A stretch of DNA of 64,000 nucleotides. It comes from Progne subis subis (taxonomy: Eukaryota; Chordata; Aves; Passeriformes; Hirundinidae). The stretch lies in NCBI GenBank assembly GCA_022316685.1, contig JAKJHU010000030.1, positions 19,056,893-19,120,892 on the forward strand, read 5' to 3'. The translations under genes and the position numbers were made by a program. A model generated the notes under the pieces. The model ran no database searches and had not been told where the DNA came from. It was given only the letters and a program-made list of their open reading frames with translations. Shown piece after piece: positions 49,007 to 58,440 of this stretch. The first letter of the stretch is position 1. Each line of letters starts with the position of its first letter.

Positions 49007-51429
49007 GCGAGTCTGAGGTCAGTTCTCGAGATCATGTTTCTTGTGAAATTATTTGTCTACAGTAAAAACTGTGATGCCTTAGAGGTATTGTGTGTGCCCA
49101 TATGAATGCATCCATCAGAGCTCATTAAGGTCATCCTCAGTCAGTTGGAAGAAATAGGTATTTTCAGGACGTGATTTTAGTGAATGTGTTTTATGCATCC
49201 ACCTTAAGATGAGGTGGCACCTGAGATCCACTACTCTGTTTTCCTTTAACACTAATGGGAGCTTGGGATGTCTTAGGTCCCTTGTGTTTTTCTAAATATC
49301 CCCACTAAGATAGAAGAATCTGTTATCTAACGTATGCCAAGTGTCACTACAGTCCAGTGATGACATCTACTGTCTAGTGAGCAGGATATGAATCCACACA
49401 GCAGGGGTGCAAAGGAGAGACTGGGTCCAGATTGCCTTCTAGAGTGGAACACTCTCAATGCAGTTTCTCATCCGTCCATTTTTTTTTTTAGAACAGGGAG
49501 TGTACAACTAGACTGCTGTTTTTTCAGTCTCTTGGATAAAGTCTCATATTGGATAAAGGAAGATGAACTCCACATTCTCCTGTACTTTAGGAAAAAAGTG
49601 CAGAGTAACTGCGTAAGATTCTTGGCAGTGTTGGTCTCTGAGAGTCCCTCCCCAAACCCCCAAGATAAACACCTTGATTTGGAGAGCTGTGATGCTGTCT
49701 TGGTTTAAGACAAGTTAGGAGGAATGATCATATCCTCCTGGAAAACTGAAGCAGCCTTAGAAGATAGATCTCGTGGATCTCACTCTAAGATATTTTATTT
49801 TTCCTAATCTACAGTGGCAGCCTAGGAGTCCTAATGGAGTCATGTGAATTCCTTGAGGACATGTAAAAGTGCAGTGGCATGATGGTGACCTATGTGAAAT
49901 ATACAGCATCTATGGTTTTATCCTTGCTTATTTATCTCTCAATGCAGCAACAAAGCCTTGCTATTTCCTTGCTGTGAACATTTTGTCTCAGTGTGCTTGG
50001 TAAGCCTCTTTTCCAATGTGGCGTGGAATTGAATTCATCTGGAGAAATACCAAAAATGCAGGAGCTGGAAGTAATGCTGTAGTCTTCTTAACATATGGAG
50101 ATAGCTGTGCTCAAATATCAACGAATGCAAACCATGTTTGGTGGCACCTAATTTCTTCCCTTTGATTGAATCTGCTGAACTTTGTCTGCTTGGTTTTGTT
50201 GCTTCTGGGATCCTGCCACAGTTAATAGTGATGTAATTTGGCCATGTTCTGGAATCTCCACAGTCTACTCTCTCTGCTCAAATATTCAGATAATATGTTT
50301 TTCTTGGCCTTGTTTTCTTCTCACTTTTATTTTTTAGAACTGCTGAAAAGCTTTTAGAATTTTCACAGTCATGTTCAAAGATAAGTGATGAAGGCAAGTG
50401 TTACTGATAGTTCCATCCTGAGCAGAGAGCTGCCACATCTTACCCTCATTCCGGGTGTCTCTATATCCACAAAGCTGTGAGATTCCCAAAGTAAACAAAT
50501 GTAGTATATTGGAAGACAGAATACACTGGCAGGTAAATCTCAATGAAATTACCTCTAATTAGTATCCCCAGTAGATGACAAATCCTTTAGTCACAGCAGT
50601 GTCACTTGAAAATGTTCATGTTCTTGTTTTGCCTTTGAAACCATCAAAGAAAAATCATATGTATTGGTTTGACTGCATTGCCATAATTTTTTCATTAGAA
50701 ATAGGGGGAAGAAATGAGTAGTGAAAGGCAGGAATGGATATGAAATAATAAATAATGTCTTTGGCAAAATGAGATCTACTTTGAATGGAGCATTGCACTC
50801 CATCCTGCAGCCAATTTCCTATTTCTAACAGGTACTATCTCACTCCCTTCCACTCACACCAAAATTTCTTCATGAACATTAAGAAGCTTAATTGTGAATT
50901 GTAATGAAAAGCAACATGTTCACATGCTTATTCAGATCCCTTATCTCCATCTGGAAATATTAATCGGAATTCCAACATTAATTGGAACTTCAACAGTAAT
51001 TGGAATTTGCTGGAATATGTGCAGGCTGAGTTGGTTCTTTTTGTCAGGGAGAACATCTTCCCTATAGAGGGCCTAGGAAGGGAAATTGATTCACTCTTAT
51101 GCCAAAACATATGGAAAGACAAACAAAACAAGAAGAAACAGAGAAAGGGATGATCAAGGGGAACACAGAATAAGTCAATTTTATCTCCTGCCCTCTGCCC
51201 CAGATTTCCAAAATGCCAAGTGCTTATCTCTTTTTTGCTGACATGGGCACTTACTCAGGTCTGAGACCATATCCAGGTCTGAGTCTTTACCCTGACCACA
51301 ATCCAAGCTTTGTTTTGGCACTTTAGAGTGAAACAACTGACTGGAGTGGATTATGCATTCCAGTTTTTACCACGGCCAAATTATGACATAGTAAACCCCT
51401 CAACAGTAAGGGCTATTGTTAAACTACAG
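49007..51429. other. unique DNA, no gene recognised
   Basis: Open frames are no more than 106 codons. A three-copy 18-bp repeat is listed separately. No mobile element is recognised. Confidence 0.5.
50959..51012. repeat. 18-bp tandem repeat, three copies
   Basis: ATTAATCGGAATTCCAAC, ATTAATTGGAACTTCAAC and AGTAATTGGAATTTGCTG follow each other with an exact period of 18 and no indel. Because 18 is divisible by three, the minus-strand open frame at 50928-51131 shows a six-residue repeat (KFQLLL, KFQLML, EFRLIF). Confidence 0.85.
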
Positions 51430-51973
51430 AACATAAGAGTGTGAGTGCCTCAGAGAAGAAAAACAACAGAGTCCTTGTTTCAAGACAAAGGAGGAATAGG
51501 TTCATCCCAATTAGAAGTTGCCCTCAGGTTAATTTAGAGCCCCCCCAGTGTTACCCTGTTTTTTCTGAGTTTTTTATTAAGCCTTTTGAATTTCATAATG
51601 GAGTCAGATCTTTTAGTTACTGTACAATATTAGAGCAGTTTTCTACCTTTCCCACAGATGTAACATAAACAAATCCTTTGTTTTTCATTCTTTGTCCTTT
51701 GTTTGCATATTTCTAACCTGAAAACAACTGTAACTGACAGTGGGTCTGGCCACTGAGGCTGAGGGGTGGAAACCCCAAAAAGCCAATCTTCTGCCAGACC
51801 CACAAATGTATAAAAAGTAAAGAATAAACAAAGAGGCTTCTCTTCCTCTTCCTCCTCTCTCCACTCTCGGAGCAGTGAGCTGGAATCAGAAGGACCTCTG
51901 CATTGCAAAGATACCTTGTTCACGCGTGATTGCTTTGTGTGTCTCGGTGACACCCCAGGGCACTGCACCCACA
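51430..51973 (+). mobile_element. LTR of an avian endogenous retrovirus (family F), plus strand
   Basis: A promoter-like core is intact: TATAAAA at 51809-51815, followed by AATAAA at 51823-51828. This is the compact order seen in alpharetroviral LTRs, where the poly(A) signal precedes the cap site. Downstream are a C/T-rich stretch (TTCTCTTCCTCTTCCTCC at about 51838), GCATTGCAAAGATACC, TTGTTCACGCGTGATTGC and CGGTGACACCCCAGGGCACTG, which match an avian ERV R-U5 that I recognise. The right end is CCCACA at 51973. The left end is not defined and no target duplication was found; the first ~150 bases are assigned loosely. Confidence 0.62.
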
Positions 51974-54904
51974 AATATGTAATTATTTATCTTGAGTATT
52001 TCCTACAGCTACATGCTTAGTGAAAAGTTATGTGCACAAAGGTTGATTGCCAACTCATTGTAAATATGTCAGGCTTCCCATTTGTTATGATCCAACATTC
52101 AGGGACCACACAGACTTTGCAGCAACCACAGAGAGGGTGTTTGTCTCCTCCTGCTCAAAGTTCAGTTTTGCCCGTGTGCTTTTGTTCCTATTGTTCCAAA
52201 CTACCCCTGTAGTGAATGAAAAGGGACAGGTATCTTCGGAGGGCAGCTGAGATCTTCAAGCTGCTGAAATGCCTTCAGAAGATGCTACTTTCTTTCTGTT
52301 GCCTACAGCAGGAACAGGGTAGGACCATGACTGATTAAAAGCAGCCAGACACTTCAGATGATGTGTCCTGTGTATCCTAAAGTGGTGCCAGGCCATTTCA
52401 TCCATCTAAATAATGATACATATCAATTCCTATTTTTTCCAGCTCTAAATACAGCTGGTGAGAGAGGGAAAGCACATTAGAACACTTAACATTCTAAATA
52501 TTTAAATTCTACACATTTTCATTGTGTAGAGGAAGTGAATAATATAATTACATTATTTAAAAATACTGGGATCTGATAAACTTTAAGTGTACTTGTGAAA
52601 TCTCTTTACTGACAGTGACTTTTGATCACATATTAAGAGCTTAATAGGGGCTTTTCTAGGGTCCTCTTTAACTATTCAAAATGAGAATTTGTAACAGTTA
52701 CAATTTTACTTTTTATTTACATTTCACTCACTTCAATTTTCCAAAATGGGATTTGGCAATACCTTAAAAAATGCATATAGGCCCTTTCCCAGGTTAATCA
52801 TCGAATTCCCCCAACTCCATCTGTTAAACCTGAGGGGCTGCACAGGTGGCATACCAGCTGAGCACTCCACAACGCTCTCTTCCCTGCACAGAGCTCTCAT
52901 CCACTGGGACTGCAAAAAAAGCCACATTAACATATTGTCTATGCATCACCACTGAGAATATCTGGATGGTACAGTTAACCATGTGGTTTTGCTTCTTTTT
53001 GTATCTCAGTTTCATTTTTTTGTTCTCCTTATTTTAGCTAGCAAAAGTCTTTATGTTTCTAATTCTCCATATGTGAACAGTTGCTGTTCCATGAAATAGA
53101 TATCTTTAGTATAAATATTTGAAATAAGAGTGTTTCCCTCCGTATTTTTTACATCAGGTTTTTAATCTAAAAATCAAATTGCAGATCTCTTTATACTTTG
53201 CTAGTATTTTTTTCCTAATTGCAGCAGAACACTAGCTTAGAGTACCTTTTCTTTTTGCCAAGTGGTAGAACAGATTTTCTGCTTCTTGCTTAACTGCATT
53301 TTGCAAATTGCTTTTTTGGATCTTTTAATTTTGAAAATATGTTTTTTCTCCTCCTCTGTTTCCATTCTTTCCTCCTTTTTGTTTATCTGCCTATTTTATT
53401 CCTTCAATATCTTTGCTTCCTATTTCTTTTCAATGACTATTGTTTTGTTTTGGTTTTTTTCATTGTCTCTGGCTTTTTCTCTCTTTACTGGAATTGTATC
53501 AAAGAATTTTTTCATAGCTTTGAAATCTTTCATTTTCTTCTAGAAAACGCATGAGTTAAAGTCAGTGGAACTTACTAAAAAAAGAAAACTATGTGAAGTT
53601 TTATGGCTATATGTGGCAAAGAGATTTCAGCAATTACAGTCAACTCAAGGCAGACTTGCAAGCTTCAGACAGCTTATTCCAAAGTTTAATTTGATTTTAT
53701 GATTTCTTCCTGGTATACCTAATGTTGTCTGAAACTAGACAGGGTTTAGTGGTTTTGCTTGTTTGGTTTTTTTTGTTTCTTGGGAAAATTCTATTACCAG
53801 AAGTTGCCAATATTTCAAAATTCCTTGAAGAGTGACAGGATTAGGAGAGCATTAATCCTTTCGGTTTGGAGTGAGCCTTTATTGCTGTTTATGTGCTATA
53901 CACAAGTTTTGCTTTTCCTAGTGCTTTGCTTAGAATAGATAACTTCAGGATCCTAATAAATATTGCTGCCTCCTAAAACCTCTGGGTATTTTCTCATTCT
54001 CACTTGCATTTTACATGGCTCTGCCTTAGATTGCCTCTGAAATCCCTACCAACTGCATTGTCTGATCCAGCTGCAGCTCAGCTGAGTTTTCCTGTTGGCT
54101 GACACAGAATCAGATTGCTGTTCATGAACAGATGTGTCAAGCTGTTCAAAGACAGCATCTCCAGCGATGTAAATTCCTCTTTAGGCACTGACTGTAGTGC
54201 TCGTTACCATAGTACCTGCACCTCCAAAACATTAATAAAGCAGACACTGCTCCAAGAGAGAGAAATATCACTGCTTCAGCTTTCACGGTGCAGGAAATGG
54301 AGTTATGCTAAGCTGGGAACAGTGGGAGCCTGAAAATAGTAGCCCGAGGTTTTTCCCAGATTAAAGACCTGAGGGAAGTAATCAGCGCAGCTCTGTTAAG
54401 TCCCCGTTCTGAAATTTGTCCTGGAGGAAGCTTCCACTGTTTCCTGGTTAAGCACAGAGCCTAAAAAGACAACCTAAATATACTAGCATCATGCTGGTAC
54501 CCTGAACAGAGCAGAAATCAACAGAGGAGTTTTCTTGTTACAGCAGTTGAAGCCAAGCTTCCCACTGAATTTAATGCCCCGGAGCAGCCCAGAATCTCCG
54601 CTCTCTCTCCGTCACCCCAGGAGAGTTTCCCTACTCAATGCTACACTATCTGTCGTTTTCTGATGGCTCTTCCCTCCCTTTTCTGTGTGCTCAGCAAAGC
54701 CAACAGGCACTGAGGGCAGCTCCCCTGGGGCACCTCTGGCACCCTCAGCTCGGATTCTGCAGTTCAGAGTGGATCACCAGCTGTAGGATGGCACCTTGAT
54801 GCTCTTGCTCAGCCCTGGTGAACAGTGACCACATCCACTCTTCTGATTGAGCACAAATGAGGTGTCATTTAGACCACTGGACTTTAACCAGACCTGTAGC
54901 TGAA

Positions 54905-55065
54905 AGTGTTTGATGGCAGTCTTTAAAATCATCCTGCATAATCCGCATAGACAAGATGTGACTTGTGTGAATGCTAATGAAATTTAAATGTCATGAATGC
55001 ACAGTGTCAGTTAGAAATTGCTAAATGTTCAGAACAGTCCAGATCCTCAAAGGCATTTGAATATT
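54905..55065. promoter_or_regulatory. possible conserved non-coding element with POU-like site
   Basis: ATGCTAAT at 54971-54978 is an octamer-like POU site. GCATAATCCGCAT at about 54947 combines a TAATCC core with flanking symmetry, and AATTTAAATGTCATGAATGCA follows. The text is non-repetitive and AT-rich with phased short motifs, as in conserved enhancers. No conservation data are available to me. Confidence 0.2.
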
Positions 55066-56009
55066 TAGTTCCTTGGAAACAACAGCACCCATGAAGCCAA
55101 ATCCTTTGGGACAGATGTAATCTCTGTTATTGTGGGACGTGGGAATGAATGCAGATCAGATCATTTGCTGTCGGGCCTAAGAGGAGCCTTATGTTGCTGC
55201 GTTTCCCAGTTTTCCCAAGCATTATCTTTCAGCTCATGATGCCAAGTCTAAGCTTCCAGTTAGTTTCCAGTCATCACAAAAAGCCAAAATAAATTTTGAA
55301 AATATTAACAGACCACCTGGAATGCAGGATACAGCTCCACAAGAAAAGAAAAACTACTCTCCCTTCTCTTTAGTATTTCTGCCTTTAGTGAAATAATGCT
55401 CACTGACAACTGCTTGTTCTTGCAGTTCTTCATTCTAAGGTCTTTGCCATCTGGGATGCCTAACTCTTCCTTTTCTAGAAGAAGACATTAACATCTGCTG
55501 ACATTGACCTTGACCTTCTTTACATTGTAATAGTCTTGAAGCATTGTGTTCTGCATGCTTTACACACCAAATCCAAACAGTTACACTATTTCTTCTCTTG
55601 GAAAGTCATATTTCATGATTAGTCATGTCCTTAGGCTTCATTGTCTAGGAGAATAAAAATAAATTATATTTATGTCACCAAACTACAATCCTGATGTTTT
55701 GTAGGTAGTTCTGTGACTCTTTCATGAATTGTTTTTTGGAATTGGGTATAATATGAAATGAAAAATATGTATATGACAGCTTCCTGATTTAAATGCATAC
55801 TGGAGGTGAATGTTCTTGTGCTTCTTCACAGCTTTTCCAGGATCCAGCATGAAGATGAGCAGCCACAATGGGCAAAATCTGTTTATTTTCAATTTAATTT
55901 TTATTGTGCCAGCACAATAAAGCACTCAGCATTTCATAAAGTTTAAGACAACAACATCAAGCATGTCACTGCTAAGCAAACATAGAAATTAAACAAGTTT
56001 ATAATTCCA

Positions 56010-56310
56010 CAGGTCATATTCCACCATTAGTGCGTTGGCAGAGGAGCTTACAAACTGTTGGGGTAATTGCTTTATCTCTCCAATTCTTTGTTTATTCTTC
56101 CTGATTTTTCTCTGCCTTAGATAAATCACATCTAGGCTTTAAAGCAAGCAGATCCTCTCTTCATCAGCTGTACAGTGCCAAGGGGAATTCAGTCCTGCGC
56201 TCTTCCTTTCAATTTCCATCTCCAAAGGCAACAAAAATTGGGGTGTTTATTAATCCATAATGCGACAGCTGGCATTTAACTTATCTTCCTTTACACATCT
56301 CCACTGTAGG
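56010..56310. promoter_or_regulatory. possible conserved non-coding element with homeodomain and E-box sites
   Basis: TTAATCCATAATGCGACAGC at 56250-56269 leads directly into an E-box CAGCTG (56266-56271). Another CAGCTG lies at 56165-56170, TAATTG near 56063, and GATAAATCACATC near 56119. The combination of rare CpG retention and clustered cores suggests constraint. This is inference only. Confidence 0.25.
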
Positions 56311-56417
56311 TTTATTCATCTGAGATGGTCAAGTTGAACAGTCTTTATAGTCAGTATACAGAAGCAAGTACTTTTTGGATATTGATTCCTTTGCCTTGTT
56401 TTGTCTCTCAACTTTAG

Positions 56418-56498
56418 GAAAAAAAGAAATTACAGCAGTTGCTGGATCTTCACTGGGCACTGCAGAATAACCAGTTTAGGCAGAAGTGGCAAGTTTAA
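56418..56498 (+). other. candidate terminal coding exon (81 bp with stop), unverified
   Basis: A strong acceptor, TTTTGTCTCTCAACTTTAG, is followed in phase 0 by a 26-codon frame reading EKKKLQQLLDLHWAL and then ending RQKWQV before TAA. It is helix-like and rich in L, Q and K. A 26-codon open segment is not significant by itself and I know no matching protein. It is incompatible as an internal exon with the other candidates because it ends in a stop. Confidence 0.13.
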
Positions 56499-57764
56499 GT
56501 TAAGGGAAATAGTGCCACAGGTCTATGATCATCATCTGTTTAGGGGCTTTCCTTCTATGTGGGTAAGTCAGTTGTTTCTTGCTTTGCACCCTGGGGGTAG
56601 CACAGAGGAAGTTCAGACAAAATGTTTCCCAATTACTCTAAGCCCTACAGGAAATCTCAGAGAGATCGATTCAACTGGACTTTGCAAATTTGAAGGACAC
56701 TGGGGTCAAAAAAAGATGATCTTGAGGATGCCAGCATCTGATTTTATGTTCCTCTGCATTTAAACTAAAAATAGAAGGAGAAGCAGTTACAACAGAAGGC
56801 CTTGTGTGAAAGTTGAGATTGATAACCCTCAGTACATGGTGAGGGCATTCTCACCACAATAAATCCTTCAGAAACTGTGATTCTTGCACAACCACAGAAG
56901 TCATGAAGGATAGAAGCAAGGTAACTCATGGTCTGTTACTCTGGCTCCAGTTGTCTGGGACCTGACTAAATATACAGATTTTTTTTTTTCCTTGAGACTT
57001 ATTTTTGGTTCAAATGTGAAAGATATTAGAGATGTGGAAGATTTCATCAGAACCTATCCAAGAACGGGTCTTCAGCTGGTGTTAACTGGTATCAGTCTTT
57101 TGAAACCATAAAAATATTATGCATCATAATCTCTTATAGTGCCTCTTTTACAAGCAAATAAATTTGCAGGCTAGAGGAAATGGCAGACAGTGCTGCTGAA
57201 TAAAAAGTTATTTCAAATACCGGCATTTTTTGCAGTATCATCTCTACATTCCAGAACAGCAAACAACATTAAGATGGGGTGTAACATTTGGATTAAAAAC
57301 CTGCTTTGATATCTCCTTAATGAAATGCCATTGTTTTAAGGGTAGTTTTACTATTTTAAGCATGCGACTCAGTTTTGTTTGCAGCTTGAAAAACACAATA
57401 CTGTACAATGAAATTATCTGTGATGTACAAATAAGGCTCGGTGTTATTTTGGAACTACTTATTTGAGCAAAGCTATCAAAGTAGAAATCATTTAGTGATG
57501 AACAGTGCTGTGTGTTCACCGCACCGCAGGAGGTGACTTCTTCTAATTTCATTTTAGCCAGAGTTTAATTTCCACTTCACTGTTTATTTGTAAACATCAA
57601 GATGATACAGTCCAGATCTTTTGGATGATATGTTCCTGAAACAACAGCTATCTGCAATTACAAGATTGAATTAGCTTCAACTTCATCATCATCTAACTCT
57701 GCTGAAATTTATGAATATATCTCCCTTAATAACAGCTTGCATCAGTCATTTCCAGGCATTGTAT

Positions 57765-58249
57765 CTTTATTTCTGAGATAAGACCAAAATGCTTCTTGCT
57801 GCTGAGCAGTGCTCACACAGAGCTGAGGCCTTTCCTGCTCGTCTCTCCACCCCACCAGTGAGGAGCCTGGGGGTGCAAAGGCATCGGGAGGGGGCTCAGC
57901 CAGGACAGCTGACCCCAGCTGGCCCAAGGGACAGGCCACACCGTATGATGTCACGCTTAGTGCATAAAGCTGGGGAAGAAGAAGCAAGGGTAGGGGCAGG
58001 GGGAATGTTCAGAGCGATGCCATTTGTCTCCCCAAATCTCAATTACATGTGATGGAGCCCTGCTGTCTTGGGGGTGGATGGGTCTGCTTTGCTTCTGTGC
58101 ATGGCTTTTGCTTTACCATTAAATTGAATTTATTTCAACCTATGAGTTTTATCACATTTACCCTTGCGGTTCTCTCCCCCATCCCACCAGGGCAGGCTGA
58201 GCAAGCGGCTGTGTGGGGCTGAGCTGCCAGCTGTGGTTACACCATGACA
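57765..58249 (+). mobile_element. solo LTR of an avian endogenous retrovirus (family A), plus strand, 5'-truncated
   Basis: Same family as 856-1376 but in the opposite orientation. Landmarks are GCTGAGCAGTGCTCACACAGAG at about 57799, GGACAGCTGACCCCAGCTGG at about 57903, GCATAAAGCTGGGGAAGAAG (TATA-like CATAAAG near 57962), GATGGAGCCCTGCT at about 58051, and the poly(A) signal ATTAAA at 58118-58123, followed by TTTATTTCAACC and TCTCTCCCCCATCCCACC. The right terminus CCATGACA ends at 58249. The first part of U3 present in the family, as I remember it, is missing or unalignable, so the left border is approximate. The open frames here are LTR sequence. Confidence 0.78.
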
Positions 58250-58272
58250 AACTGATACTTCTGAGACCACAG

Positions 58273-58440
58273 AAACAGAGCACAGAGCATGCATCAAGCG
58301 TCTTTGAAGAAGAAAAAACTCCTGCTCTACACCAACAACTGGCATGCTGTCTACATATACTTGAACACTGTCACAACATTTTGTCAACATGTGCTGAAAG
58401 TATTCATCCCACATATAGTACCAGCCTTCATGACCTTACA
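58273..58440 (+). other. candidate coding exon (168 bp), unverified
   Basis: It begins 23 bases after the LTR end. The upstream boundary is CTGAGACCACAG (a weak pyrimidine tract) and the downstream boundary is ACA/GTAAGA. The 56-codon frame is phase 0 at both ends, starts KQSTEHASSVFEEEK and ends YSTSLHDLT. It contains helix-like text with H, L and C at regular spacing (QQLACCLHILEHCHNIL). It is the longest of the splice-flanked open segments. I cannot name a family. If real, the nearby LTR promoter could lie just upstream of it. Confidence 0.2.

Larger units (their letters stand above)
51974..57764. other. long unique stretch, no gene recognised
   Basis: 53020-53560 has a marked excess of T over A on the plus strand, which yields hydrophobic open frames without biological meaning. 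Possible conserved elements at 54905-55065 and 56010-56310 and a candidate terminal exon at 56418-56498 are noted elsewhere. Otherwise nothing is recognised. Confidence 0.5.

Noticed and set aside
53262..53543. 93-codon very hydrophobic frame resembling a multi-pass membrane protein
   Set aside because: The hydrophobicity follows directly from local T richness (Phe, Leu, Ile and Ser codons); no start context or family match.
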